From: an uncultured Bacteroidota bacterium
Lineage (GTDB): Bacteria > Bacteroidota > Bacteroidia > Flavobacteriales > Flavobacteriaceae
DNA: 64,000 bases
Assembly (NCBI GenBank): GCA_902626585.1
Contig: CACOGA010000005.1
Coordinates: 1-64,000 of the forward strand
Direction: 5' to 3'
Part shown: positions 1-10,079 of the stretch, piece by piece
Layout of the letters: every line of letters begins with the position of its first letter
Position numbering within the stretch: the stretch's first letter is position 1
The notes under the pieces: model-generated
Told to the model about the DNA's origin: nothing
Database searches by the model: none
What the model saw: the letters and a program-made list of their open reading frames with translations, nothing else
Translations under genes and position numbers: made by a program

Positions 1-31
1 GACTAATTTCGAAAATTTAATTTTTATATAG

Positions 32-1459
32 ATGAATGTAAATGCTAATTCTGTGTGGTCTGACTGTCTTAAGTTTATAAAAGACAACATTCAACCACAG
101 GCTTACAAAACATGGTTTGAACCTATCAAAGCCGTCAAGTTAGCTGACAAAGTATTAAGCATTGAAGTTCCAAGTAAATTTTTTTATGAGTGGCTTGAAG
201 AACATTATGTAAAAATTTTAAAAGTCGCTTTACAAAAATCTTTGGGTGATGATGCCAAGCTGGTTTACATTATTAAAATGGAAAACACTTTTGGTAACTC
301 ACAAGCATTTACTGAAAAAATTCCAAGTTCGAATTCCTCATCTATATTAACTCAAAATGCCACTACCCCAATTAATAGGTCTGTACCAGAATTAAAAAAT
401 CCTTTTATAATTCCTGGAATAAAAAATGTTAAGGTTGAATCACAACTTAATCCAAATTACACTTTTGAAAATTTCTTAGAAGGTGATTCAAATAGACTAG
501 CAAGAAACGCTGGTATTGCAGTTGCTAACAAACCCGGAGGGACATCTTTTAATCCGTTTTTAATATTTGGCGGAGTTGGTTTAGGTAAAACACATTTAGC
601 AAATGCTATTGGTATCGATATCAAAAAAAGATATCCAGAAAAAACAGTTCTTTATACAACTGCAGAAAAATTTACTCAACAATACATAGAGGCTGTTAAA
701 AAGAATAATAGAAATGACTTCATTTATTTTTATCAAATTATTGACGTCTTAATCATTGATGATATTCAGTTCTTTTCTGGAAAGCCTGGAACACAGGATG
801 TGTTCTTCCATATATTTAATCACTTACATCAAAATGGCAAACAAGTGGTTCTTACAAGTGACAAACCGCCTGTTGACATGCAGGATATTGAACTTAGATT
901 ACTTTCAAGATTTAAATGGGGTCTTTCTGCAGAATTGCAAAAACCCGATTTTGAAACTAGGGTTTCAATCCTAAAAAATAAATTGTATCGTGATGGAATC
1001 GAAATGAATGAGGAAGTCATTCATTATGTTGCAAAAAATATTAAGAGTAATGTTCGTGAATTAGAAGGTGCAATTATTTCACTAATTGCACAGGCATCAT
1101 TCAATAGAAAAGAAATCAACCTATCCCTTGCTAAAGAAATTATCGAAAAGTTTGTAAAGAATACGAAACGTGAAGTATCGATAGACTACATTCAAAAGAT
1201 CGTTTCTGATTATTTCCAAATGGATATCCCTACCCTGCAGTCAAAAACCAGAAAAAGACACATTGTTCAAGCTAGACAGTTGGCAATGTTTTTTGCAAAA
1301 AAATATACTAAAGCATCCCTCGCTAGTATTGGTTCACAAATTGGAAAAAGAGATCATGCAACTGTGTTACATGCTTGTAAAACAGTTGACAACTTGTCCT
1401 CTACAGACAAACAGTTTAGAAAATTTGTTGAAGACTTAGGTAAAAAACTCTCTGTTTAA
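32..1459 (+). CDS. dnaA: Chromosomal replication initiator protein DnaA
   Basis: Walker A GGVGLGKTHLANAIG, Walker B VLIIDDIQFF, C-terminal DNA-binding signature KRDHATVLHACKTV. Confidence 0.98.
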   Translation: MNVNANSVWSDCLKFIKDNIQPQAYKTWFEPIKAVKLADKVLSIEVPSKFFYEWLEEHYVKILKVALQKSLGDDAKLVYIIKMENTFGNSQAFTEKIPSSNSSSILTQNATTPINRSVPELKNPFIIPGIKNVKVESQLNPNYTFENFLEGDSNRLARNAGIAVANKPGGTSFNPFLIFGGVGLGKTHLANAIGIDIKKRYPEKTVLYTTAEKFTQQYIEAVKKNNRNDFIYFYQIIDVLIIDDIQFFSGKPGTQDVFFHIFNHLHQNGKQVVLTSDKPPVDMQDIELRLLSRFKWGLSAELQKPDFETRVSILKNKLYRDGIEMNEEVIHYVAKNIKSNVRELEGAIISLIAQASFNRKEINLSLAKEIIEKFVKNTKREVSIDYIQKIVSDYFQMDIPTLQSKTRKRHIVQARQLAMFFAKKYTKASLASIGSQIGKRDHATVLHACKTVDNLSSTDKQFRKFVEDLGKKLSV

Positions 1460-1470
1460 ACCAATTAAAT

Positions 1471-2178
1471 ATTAAAGGAAATCTTTACATAATCCCTAGC
1501 TCAATTAGTGAAGAAAATATTTTTCCTGAAATTAATAAAGACATCATAAATTCTATTAATCATTTTGTTGTTGAAAACAGTAAGGTGTCTCTTGGATTCA
1601 TTAAATGTATTTGTCCAGAAAAAGAAATTAGTTATGAAAATTTTGAAGTACTTTATGAAGATGACCCCATAATTACATCAAAACAATTGGGGCCCTGCAT
1701 GAGGGGAGAAAATATTGGATTATTGACCGATGCTGGTTGCCCAAATATTGCAGACCCTGGAGCTAGGCTAATCTTACATGCGCATGAAAATAATATTAAT
1801 GTAATTCCCCTTATCGGCCCCTCCTCTATTTTATTGGCAATGATGGGGTCTGGATTAAATGGAAATAATTTTAGCTTTAACGGGTATCTTCCTGTGGATA
1901 AGCATGAACGATCTTTAAGCATTAAAAAACTAGAAACACAATCTAAAAATAATAACCAGACTCAAATTTTTATAGAGACTCCATATAGAAACCAATCACT
2001 CTTTGATGAATTGAAAAGAAATTTAAAAAATCATACTTTTTTATGTGTTGCAAAAAATATAGGGTCTAAAAATCAGAAAATAAAAACTATGCAAATAAAA
2101 GATTGGAAATCAAAGAAAGAAATGCTTGAAAAAGAACCTACCATTTTTATTTTTCACTCTGGATTTGTTACTTTTTAA
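1471..2178 (+). CDS. SAM-dependent methyltransferase, tetrapyrrole methylase / RsmI-like family; probable ATT start
   Basis: LLTDAGCPNIADPGARLILHAHE and PLIGPSSILLAMMGSGLNG motifs. Track ORF begins at GTG 1585, but the conserved N-terminus (KGNLYIIPSSISEEN...) is open in frame back to ATT 1471. Confidence 0.85.
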   Translation: MKGNLYIIPSSISEENIFPEINKDIINSINHFVVENSKVSLGFIKCICPEKEISYENFEVLYEDDPIITSKQLGPCMRGENIGLLTDAGCPNIADPGARLILHAHENNINVIPLIGPSSILLAMMGSGLNGNNFSFNGYLPVDKHERSLSIKKLETQSKNNNQTQIFIETPYRNQSLFDELKRNLKNHTFLCVAKNIGSKNQKIKTMQIKDWKSKKEMLEKEPTIFIFHSGFVTF

Positions 2179-3205
2179 TTCCTTTACTATTTAAATACCT
2201 GTGAAACTTTCGCGCATTTCTTTTATGCTCAGAGAGTGTTCTAGCAAAGCTGTGATAACCTGGCTTGGTAGGATCAGCAGCAAAGAAATAATAGTTATGT
2301 TTATCATAATTCAAAACCGCATCGATAGCTTGAATGGATGGCATTGAAATAATTCCGGGTGGCAAACCAGAGTACTTGTACGTGTTATATGGTGAATCGA
2401 TTTTTAAATGTTTATTTAAAACTCTTCTGATTACGGTATTTTTATATTCATCAAGTTGATAAGCGGCAAATTTTACTGTTGGATCAGCCTGTAATTTCCA
2501 ATTATTATTTAATCTATTTACATAAACACCTGCAATTTTGGGAAGCTCAATATTCCCCTTGGATTCCTCGTAAACTATAGAAGCTAGTATCATTACCTCC
2601 TTTTTAGACAAACCGATTTTATTTGCTTTCTGAACTCTATTATTTTTTTGCCAAAACTTTGTATGTTCCTCAAACATTCTTTCATTAAACTGCTCAGCAG
2701 ATGTATTCCAGAAAAAATTATAGCTATTTGGAATATACATTGATAAGATATTTTTTTCATCAAATCCTTTTTCAATAAAAAAGTCAGTATCAAACGAACT
2801 TAAAAATGAAAGACTATCAGCTTCAATTTGATTTGAAAGTTTACCTGCCAAATCATTTAAATTTTTAACATTGTTGAAGATTACATTTACCGTGATATTA
2901 TTGGATCTTAAGGAATTTATAATATCATTATTACTCATCCCTTTATTTAAAATATACTTTCCGGGTCTTACACTATATTTTTTTCTTTTAGCTAAAACAT
3001 CAAAATCATCAATTCTTGTCAAATATGGATCAACTTGATTCAAAAGCTGATCATATGTGGTTTCAGTCTTAATGTATATATGAACAAAATCACTTTCAAA
3101 AGAAGTATTTGACATAAACATAACCTTATATACATAAAAGGCAAATGAACCCATAAATATTAAGCCCAAAACAACCGTTAATAATAATATTCTTCTTAAG
3201 TACAT
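2168..3205 (-). CDS. mltG: Endolytic transglycosylase MltG (YceG-like)
   Basis: VMILASIVYEESKGNIELPKIAGVYVNRLNNNWKLQADPTVKFA ... PYNTYKYSGLPPGIISMPSIQAIDAVLNY. Confidence 0.95.
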   Translation of the reverse strand: MYLRRILLLTVVLGLIFMGSFAFYVYKVMFMSNTSFESDFVHIYIKTETTYDQLLNQVDPYLTRIDDFDVLAKRKKYSVRPGKYILNKGMSNNDIINSLRSNNITVNVIFNNVKNLNDLAGKLSNQIEADSLSFLSSFDTDFFIEKGFDEKNILSMYIPNSYNFFWNTSAEQFNERMFEEHTKFWQKNNRVQKANKIGLSKKEVMILASIVYEESKGNIELPKIAGVYVNRLNNNWKLQADPTVKFAAYQLDEYKNTVIRRVLNKHLKIDSPYNTYKYSGLPPGIISMPSIQAIDAVLNYDKHNYYFFAADPTKPGYHSFARTLSEHKRNARKFHRYLNSKGIKK

Positions 3206-3702
3206 TGTAATTGAATTATAGATTCATAATTAATGTCGGTTGAAGATACATATAGATTGCTGTTTTTGGAAATTTCTTTAAAACCGACTGATTTGAAAAA
3301 ATTAATACTTAAAGTGTTGTCGTTGGAAATATTACAATATAGATTTTTGATATTCAAATCTTCACTGGCGTATTTAATTGTTTTTTTTAGAGATAATTTT
3401 CCAAATCCTCTCGACCTATTCTGAGTATCTGAAATTAATATTGAAATCCCAGCTTGTGCTTTAATAAAATCTATTTCAAATAAATCAACAAAACCTAATT
3501 TTTCATCTGTTTCGGTTTTACAAATTACAAATCGAATCTGCTTAGTTTGTTCGATAGGAAGTTGAGAATCATAAATAAATTGAATTAAGTCATCATTTGA
3601 ATAAAATTGATTATGAAATGAGTACTTCCAAAAAGACTTATTATTTTCAACAGAGTTTAAATAATCAAAATCATCAATAGTTAATTTTCTTAAATAAATC
3701 AT
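3196..3702 (-). CDS. GNAT family N-acetyltransferase
   Basis: LGFVDLFEID...NRSRGFGKLSLKKTIKYA...NLYCNISNDNTLSINFFKSVGF. Confidence 0.85.
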   Translation of the reverse strand: MIYLRKLTIDDFDYLNSVENNKSFWKYSFHNQFYSNDDLIQFIYDSQLPIEQTKQIRFVICKTETDEKLGFVDLFEIDFIKAQAGISILISDTQNRSRGFGKLSLKKTIKYASEDLNIKNLYCNISNDNTLSINFFKSVGFKEISKNSNLYVSSTDINYESIIQLQCT

Positions 3703-4499
3703 AATTCAAATTTATTATAACCCCCCTTAAATACCATATTTACTTCACCTGAAAGCCAAATATTTGAATATGAGGTCTCGTCTCTTTTTAGCTCAACATT
3801 AATTGTACCACCCTTCATTAATATTTCTATTTTATCATGATTTATAAGACTACTATCTTTTAAAAATATAGCAGTTGCAACAGCACCTGTACCACAAGAA
3901 AGTGTTTCATCCTCTACCCCTCTTTCATAAGTTCTTAGTTTAATTTTAGACTTATTAATCTCACAGAAATTTATATTAAGACCCTCAGAATATTCAGAGT
4001 ATTTAGATTTTATTGATCTAGCTTCCTTAACTAATTTAATTGAATCAATATTTTCACATAATCTTATTAAGTGAGGTGATCCTGAATCAATAAATGTTGT
4101 ATTCCAATTATCCTTATATCTATATATCTCAGATTTTAAAACATCATTCATTCTAACACTAATCATTCCATTAACAATTCTAGACTCGTGTATACCATCA
4201 ACCGCATTGAATATTGCATTATCTTCAATTATACCTAACAAATTAGCCAGATGAGTAATACATCTTGAACCATTACCACAAAACCCTGATTCAGAACCAT
4301 CAGAATTGTAATATATCATGTTAAAATTAGCGTCTTGATGATTTTCTAATAAAATAAGTCCATCAGCACCAACACCTGTTTTTCGATCACAGATATTTTG
4401 TATTAATAACTTATTATTTTTTTGAAATTCGAGATGTCTATTATCGATAATTACAAAATCATTTCCAGTCCCCTCATATTTGAAAAAATCAATTTGCAT
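3699..4499 (-). CDS. dapF: Diaminopimelate epimerase
   Basis: KYEGTGNDFVIID, NSDGSESGFCGNGSRCITHL, ERGVEDETLSCGTGAVATA. Confidence 0.97.
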   Translation of the reverse strand: MQIDFFKYEGTGNDFVIIDNRHLEFQKNNKLLIQNICDRKTGVGADGLILLENHQDANFNMIYYNSDGSESGFCGNGSRCITHLANLLGIIEDNAIFNAVDGIHESRIVNGMISVRMNDVLKSEIYRYKDNWNTTFIDSGSPHLIRLCENIDSIKLVKEARSIKSKYSEYSEGLNINFCEINKSKIKLRTYERGVEDETLSCGTGAVATAIFLKDSSLINHDKIEILMKGGTINVELKRDETSYSNIWLSGEVNMVFKGGYNKFEL

Positions 4500-4604
4500 A
4501 TGAGCAAATATAACAATAAAAGGGTCATCGTAATTTGTTAAATATGAGTTAAAAAAATTAGCACGAAAATTGATATTATTTAAATTTAAAAACCAAATCT
4601 TATT

Positions 4605-6032
4605 ATGAAAAAAATTGTTTTTTACATTTCTGGAGCTTTTTTTCTGGGTCTGTCTTTATTAGTTGTCTCAAACGTTATTGATAATAACATTCAGGAGGAG
4701 ATAAGAAAAATTGAACAAAAAAAAAGCAAAGATTTAGTTTTAAAAAGCTTTAAAACTCAGTCTGAAAATACAGATTATAGTTATTTAAATACTCAGAGGC
4801 CTGATTTTGTTGAAATTGCCAAAAATTCAATTAATACAGTTGTACATGTTAAAAGTTCATCATCCTCAAGCGATTATAGCATTGAAGATTTTATTTTTGG
4901 AAGATCCCAAAGAAGACCTCAAATTGGTTCAGGTTCAGGTGTTATCATTTCATCTGACGGATATATTGTTACCAATCATCACGTTATTGAAACGGCTGAA
5001 GATATTCAAATTACTACAAATGACAATCAATCATATGATGCTAAAATTGTTGGATCTGATGAACAAAATGATATAGCTCTACTTAAAATTGACTCTGCTA
5101 ATGAATTGCCATATGCAGTTTTCGGAGACAGTGATACAACTGAAATTGGAGAGTGGGTTTTAGCTGTTGGCAACCCATTCAACCTGACCTCTACTGTTAC
5201 AGCAGGAATCATCTCGGCCAAATCAAGAAGTCTAGATCCTACTGGAAGAACAACCCAATCCTACATTCAAACCGATGCTGCAGTAAATCCTGGCAACTCA
5301 GGTGGGGCATTGATTAATGATAAAGGTGAACTTATCGGAATAAATACTGCCATACAAAGTCAAACTGGCTCATATGTGGGGTATTCATTTGCTGTTCCAA
5401 GTAACATAGCTAAAAAAGTAATAGAGGATATTTTAGAATATGGAAACGTACAATATGGATTTCTAGGTGTAACAGGAACCTCGTTAAATAGCTTTAGAGC
5501 AAAGGAATTAAAAGTTGAAGATACCGAGGGGTTTTTCATAAATGGTATTGATAAAGAATCGGGTGCTAATACAGCAGGAATTAAAATTGGAGATATTATA
5601 AAAGACATTGACGGTATTAAAATTTCTAAATTTTCAGACTTAAAAGGATATCTAAATACCAAAAGACCCAATGATATTGTAGAGGTGAACCTTAAAAGAG
5701 ACAATGAATCGAAGAGTGTGAAAGTTCGATTAAATAAGAATGAGAGAATCAATTTTTATCTTATTGGGATCCTTAGAAATATGAGTCCAGATGAATTGTC
5801 TTTAAGAAACTTAGATTATGGTGTTAAGATATCAGAGTTTAATTCAGATTATAAATCATATTGGGAAGATTATGGAGTTAAAGAAAATGATATTATAAAA
5901 AAAATTAACGGAAAAGACATCAATTCAATTTCTGATATAGACAAAATTGTATCTTCTAGAAAATATTACGATCCGATTAGTATTGAGATACTTACTCAGG
6001 AAAATAAATTAGAAAGATTTAACTTTAGATAA
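4605..6032 (+). CDS. HtrA/Deg-type periplasmic serine protease with PDZ domains
   Basis: [55 protein letters not shown]. Confidence 0.96.
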   Translation: MKKIVFYISGAFFLGLSLLVVSNVIDNNIQEEIRKIEQKKSKDLVLKSFKTQSENTDYSYLNTQRPDFVEIAKNSINTVVHVKSSSSSSDYSIEDFIFGRSQRRPQIGSGSGVIISSDGYIVTNHHVIETAEDIQITTNDNQSYDAKIVGSDEQNDIALLKIDSANELPYAVFGDSDTTEIGEWVLAVGNPFNLTSTVTAGIISAKSRSLDPTGRTTQSYIQTDAAVNPGNSGGALINDKGELIGINTAIQSQTGSYVGYSFAVPSNIAKKVIEDILEYGNVQYGFLGVTGTSLNSFRAKELKVEDTEGFFINGIDKESGANTAGIKIGDIIKDIDGIKISKFSDLKGYLNTKRPNDIVEVNLKRDNESKSVKVRLNKNERINFYLIGILRNMSPDELSLRNLDYGVKISEFNSDYKSYWEDYGVKENDIIKKINGKDINSISDIDKIVSSRKYYDPISIEILTQENKLERFNFR

Positions 6033-6040
6033 ATTTTTCA

Positions 6041-6712
6041 ATGAGAATAGATATAATTTCTGCTGTGCCTGAACTTCTTACTGGTCCATTCAATTCTTCA
6101 ATTATAAGGAAAAGTATAGAAAAGAATATCGCCGAAATACATATTCACAACTTAAGAGATTACGCAAAAAATAATTATAAGTCAATAGATGACTATCAAT
6201 ATGGTGGTGGTGCGGGAATGGTAATGCTGATTGAACCCATTGATAGTTGTATATCAAAACTAAAGAAGGAGCGTGATTATGACGAGATCATTTACATGAC
6301 ACCAGACGGAAAAAAATTAAATCAAGCCATGAGTAATAAATTATCTTGCATGACTAATATAATTATATTATGCGGTCACTACAAAGGCATTGACCAAAGG
6401 GTCAGAGATAATCTAATTACTTTAGAGATTTCAATTGGTGATTATGTTTTAACCGGAGGTGAACTTCCTGCAGCAATTCTCACAGATAGTATTGTTCGTT
6501 TACTGCCTGGTGTTTTAGGAGATGAAACATCCGCGCTAACCGATTCATTTCAGGACAATCTACTATCATATCCTGTGTATACAAGACCAAAAGAATATAA
6601 GTCATGGAATGTTCCTGAAATTTTATTTTCTGGAGACCAAAAAAAAATTGAAAAATGGAGAATGGAAAAATCAATCAAAATCACCAAGAAAAAAAGACCT
6701 GATTTACTGTAA
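6041..6712 (+). CDS. trmD: tRNA (guanine-N1)-methyltransferase
   Basis: [58 protein letters not shown]. Confidence 0.98.
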   Translation: MRIDIISAVPELLTGPFNSSIIRKSIEKNIAEIHIHNLRDYAKNNYKSIDDYQYGGGAGMVMLIEPIDSCISKLKKERDYDEIIYMTPDGKKLNQAMSNKLSCMTNIIILCGHYKGIDQRVRDNLITLEISIGDYVLTGGELPAAILTDSIVRLLPGVLGDETSALTDSFQDNLLSYPVYTRPKEYKSWNVPEILFSGDQKKIEKWRMEKSIKITKKKRPDLL

Positions 6713-6754
6713 ATTAAAGTTTACATTAATTATTATATAATTTATTTTTTTAAT

Positions 6755-6762
6755 TATATTTG
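6755..6762 (+). promoter_or_regulatory. Bacteroidetes-type -7 element (TATATTTG) for rplS
   Basis: Matches TAnnTTTG; 70 nt upstream of rplS start; no obvious -33 TTG. Confidence 0.55.
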
Positions 6763-6831
6763 CACGCGTTTCTGTTCAACCTCTTAATTAAAGCAATTAA
6801 CGTTGTATAGAATTAAAATAAAAAAGCATTA

Positions 6832-7182
6832 ATGAGCTCACTAGTTAAATTTGTTGAAGAACAATTCGTCGAATCAAAAGAAATTCCATCATTTAGTTCT
6901 GGAGATACTATCACTGTTTATTACGAAATCAGAGAGGGTGACAAAACCAGAACTCAGTTCTTCAAAGGGGTTGTCTTGCAAAGAAGAGGTTCAGGGTCTA
7001 CTGAAACGTTTACAATAAGAAAAATGTCAGGATCTATTGGAGTTGAAAGAATTTTCCCTATTAATTCCCCGTCAATTCAAAAGATTGAAGTGAATAAAAG
7101 AGGTAAAGTAAGACGTGCACGTATTTTCTATTTTAGAAATCTTACAGGTAAAAAAGCTAAAATTAAAGAAAAAAGAAGTTAA
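6832..7182 (+). CDS. rplS: 50S ribosomal protein L19
   Basis: [60 protein letters not shown]. Confidence 0.98.
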   Translation: MSSLVKFVEEQFVESKEIPSFSSGDTITVYYEIREGDKTRTQFFKGVVLQRRGSGSTETFTIRKMSGSIGVERIFPINSPSIQKIEVNKRGKVRRARIFYFRNLTGKKAKIKEKRS

Positions 7183-7286
7183 TATATAGTTTTCAACAAT
7201 TGTTAATATCCATAGTTTACAATAGGTGAACATCTTTTTTTTAAAATTTATTTGAAAAGTTAACTTTTATTATAAATTAGTGTCAG

Positions 7287-7780
7287 GATTTGTTTGTAGT
7301 GGATCCCAAAAGGATAAACGAATCACTTTTTAGTGTAAACAAATTCAAGGACGTTCTTTTAAAAATTACTTACAAAGCCATTAGGAAACTACTGGCTACA
7401 GATTTCGAAAGAAACTAAATCTTAAAATGTGTGCCTGCACAATTTTAAAATTAAAGACTTTCCCTCAGTAAAGCCTAGCTTTGTTGAGTCCCAAAAGGCC
7501 TAGCCTCGAAAGGAAAATCATCTCGAACGATTATTTTAACATTGTTGAAATAAAAGTTTAAGAAAGCATCTAATCGAAAGAGAAAGATGGTAAGTAAGTA
7601 ATTAGGAGTCGAAATGGGAAAAGCTCTTCGGAGCCGAGTAACAAAGAGATTCCACAATAGCGAAGATGTTTGCTTGCACTTTTCCTCGGAAAAGAGCAAA
7701 TCGGAAACGAAAGTAAACATATTCGATATCCAGAAAGCCGCACAATAGTAGCAATACTTTAGTGCGGCTTTCATTTTTTA
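7287..7780 (+). ncRNA. Candidate large structured ncRNA of unassigned family; 5' end approximate
   Basis: Promoter-like TTTG (7251-7254)-N18-TAAATTAG (7273-7280); many perfect hairpins (7464-7488, 7531-7553, 7623-7634, 7674-7699); terminator-like hairpin + T-run at 3' end; no plausible CDS. Confidence 0.6.
7733..7780 (+). terminator. Intrinsic terminator downstream of candidate ncRNA
   Basis: 11-bp perfect arms GAAAGCCGCAC (7733-7743) / GTGCGGCTTTC (7762-7772) followed by ATTTTTTAA. Confidence 0.8.
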
Positions 7781-7857
7781 ATAACTATTCATCATTTTCT
7801 ATTTTATTTTATAGTCATTTTTTATATTTATATCACTAACTGTTCAGAAGAAAATTA

Positions 7858-10068
7858 ATGTCGAAGATTATATATACAATGACGGATGAGGCACCAGCTT
7901 TAGCCACCGTTTCACTACTTCCAATAATTAAAGCTTTTTCTAAATCATCGGGGGTTAAATTTGAACTCAGAGACATATCGTTATCATCTAGAATACTTTC
8001 AGAATTTAACGATATTTTAGGTGATAAAATTAAATATGAAAATGATTTAGAATTTCTTGGTAAACTCGTTAAGGATAAGAATGCTAAAATTATTAAGTTG
8101 CCAAATATTAGTGCTTCTATTCCTCAACTTAAGAGGGCTATTAATGAACTTCAAGAACAAGGTTTTACTATTCCTGACTACCCTGAAAAAACTGTAACTA
8201 ATGATGAATTAATGATTAGAACAATTTATGATAAAATTAAAGGGAGCGCTGTGAACCCAATACTTAGGGAAGGAAACTCTGACAGAAGGGTTCCAAAAGC
8301 AGTGAAAAATTATATTAAATCTAATCCTCACCAGCTAGGGAAATGGACAAAAGACTCAAGGACCCATGTATCATCAATGACCAAGGGGGATTTTAGAAAT
8401 AATGAAATTTCTTTAACCAGTGACAGACAGCAACTATTGAAAATATGCCATTATGATGAAAAAGGAAGAAAAACTATTCTTAAAGAAAATATTTCTGTTC
8501 AGCAAGGAGAAATAATTGATTGTAGCTTTATGAGTATTCTAGAGCTTCAGAATTTTATCAACTATCAAATTAAAGATTGTAAGAAGAATAATATGCTTTT
8601 ATCATTACATCTCAAGGCATCAATGATGAAAGTTAGCGACCCAATTATTTTTGGTCATGTATTGAAGGTATATTTTAAAAATTTTATTCAAAATAACCAT
8701 AAGATTTTAGCAGATATTAATGTAGATTTTAATAGTGGTATGTCAGCGTTATTTGAAAAAATCGATAATCTTCCGACTGAAATTAAATCTAAATTAATTA
8801 ACGATATTAATTCAGAGATCGATAATGGACCGGATATTGCCATGGTAGATTCTGAAAATAACATTACAAATTTTCATATTCCAAGTGATGTCATCATCGA
8901 CGCCTCGATGCCTGCAATGATAAAAAGCTCAGGGAAAATGTGGGATAAAGACGGAAATTTAAGAGATACAAAAGCAATAATCCCAGATAGCAGCTATGCA
9001 TCAATATACCAAGCTACAATAGATTTTTGTAAGGCGAATGGACGATTTGAGCCTTCCACCATGGGGACCGTTCAAAATGTGGGCCTTATGGCCAAAAAGG
9101 CTGAAGAATATGGCTCTCACGACAAAACTTTTGAAATTCAAGATAATGGTAAAGTTTGTGTTGAAACAGAGGATGAAAAAGTTTTATTTATGCATAAAGT
9201 AATGAAGGGAGATATTTGGAGAATGTGTCTTGTCAAAGATGAAGCAATTAAGGATTGGATAAAATTAGCAGTTGAAAGAGCTAAATCAACCAAATTACCT
9301 ACTGTATTTTGGTTAGACGAAAATAGATCTCATGACCAGGAGCTGATAAAGAAGGTTAAGAGTGAACTTGAAAAATTTGATACTAAAAATTTAAATTTAC
9401 AAATACTATCGCCATATAAAGCCACACTATTCTCAATGGATGAAATAAAAAAAGGTAATAATGTAATTTCAGTCTCAGGCAATGTTCTTAGGGATTATTT
9501 GACTGATTTATTTCCAATTCTTGAACTCGGTACAAGTGCGAAAATGCTTTCAATAGTCCCACTTATGAATGGAGGTAAACTTTTTGAAACTGGTGCTGGT
9601 GGTTCAGCTCCAAAACACGTTCAACAGTTGATTAGTGAAAATCATCTTAGATGGGACTCTTTAGGTGAATTTCTTGCGATTTCAGTAGCATTAGAGAATA
9701 TAGGTAATAAAAACTTAAAATGTAAAGTCATTTCTAAAGCACTATCCCGGGCTGTAGAAAAACTTTTATTAAAAGAAAAATCCCCATCTAGAAAAGTTGG
9801 AGAGATTGACAATCGAGGTAGTCATTTTTATCTTGCATTATATTGGGCAGAGTTTTTATCCAAGCAAGACGACAATAGAGAGTTAAAAAAGGAATTTACC
9901 CAAGTTTATGAAGATCTCAACAAAAATGAGGAATCAATAATGAACGAAATAAATTCATTTCAGGGGATCAAAGTAGATCTCGGAGGATATTATAATACTG
10001 AGTGTGAAAAAACAAAGAAAATTATGAGACCCTCAGCCATATTTAATGAAATTATTGATAATATTTAA
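7858..10068 (+). CDS. icd: NADP-dependent isocitrate dehydrogenase, monomeric type
   Basis: ~740-aa monomeric IDH: IIYTMTDEAPALATVSLLPI, REGNSDRRVPKAVKNY, ETGAGGSAPKHVQQ, DNRGSHFYLALYWAEFL. Confidence 0.97.
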   Translation: MSKIIYTMTDEAPALATVSLLPIIKAFSKSSGVKFELRDISLSSRILSEFNDILGDKIKYENDLEFLGKLVKDKNAKIIKLPNISASIPQLKRAINELQEQGFTIPDYPEKTVTNDELMIRTIYDKIKGSAVNPILREGNSDRRVPKAVKNYIKSNPHQLGKWTKDSRTHVSSMTKGDFRNNEISLTSDRQQLLKICHYDEKGRKTILKENISVQQGEIIDCSFMSILELQNFINYQIKDCKKNNMLLSLHLKASMMKVSDPIIFGHVLKVYFKNFIQNNHKILADINVDFNSGMSALFEKIDNLPTEIKSKLINDINSEIDNGPDIAMVDSENNITNFHIPSDVIIDASMPAMIKSSGKMWDKDGNLRDTKAIIPDSSYASIYQATIDFCKANGRFEPSTMGTVQNVGLMAKKAEEYGSHDKTFEIQDNGKVCVETEDEKVLFMHKVMKGDIWRMCLVKDEAIKDWIKLAVERAKSTKLPTVFWLDENRSHDQELIKKVKSELEKFDTKNLNLQILSPYKATLFSMDEIKKGNNVISVSGNVLRDYLTDLFPILELGTSAKMLSIVPLMNGGKLFETGAGGSAPKHVQQLISENHLRWDSLGEFLAISVALENIGNKNLKCKVISKALSRAVEKLLLKEKSPSRKVGEIDNRGSHFYLALYWAEFLSKQDDNRELKKEFTQVYEDLNKNEESIMNEINSFQGIKVDLGGYYNTECEKTKKIMRPSAIFNEIIDNI

Positions 10069-10079
10069 AACTTTTTAAA

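Noticed and set aside
1-31. Replication origin upstream of dnaA
   Set aside because: Only 31 bp of upstream sequence are in the window, with no visible DnaA-box cluster or AT-rich unwinding element to support oriC here.
829-1020. Small antisense/alternate-frame ORFs in the track (e.g. 756-974, 829-1020, 1653-1922, 5360-5752, 13484-13708, 16032-16331, 54599-54982, 56061-56353)
   Set aside because: Fully inside well-supported genes on another frame or strand, without recognisable domains; expected by chance.
7475-7774. 99-aa minus-strand ORF (MKAALKYCYYCAAFW...)
   Set aside because: Lies antisense across the hairpin-rich candidate ncRNA and its terminator; composition does not look like a real protein.
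7183-7780. tmRNA or RNase P RNA in the rplS-icd gap
   Set aside because: No tag-peptide reading frame ending ALAA*, and the conserved RNase P core GAGGAAAGUCCGGGC is absent; kept as unassigned ncRNA instead.
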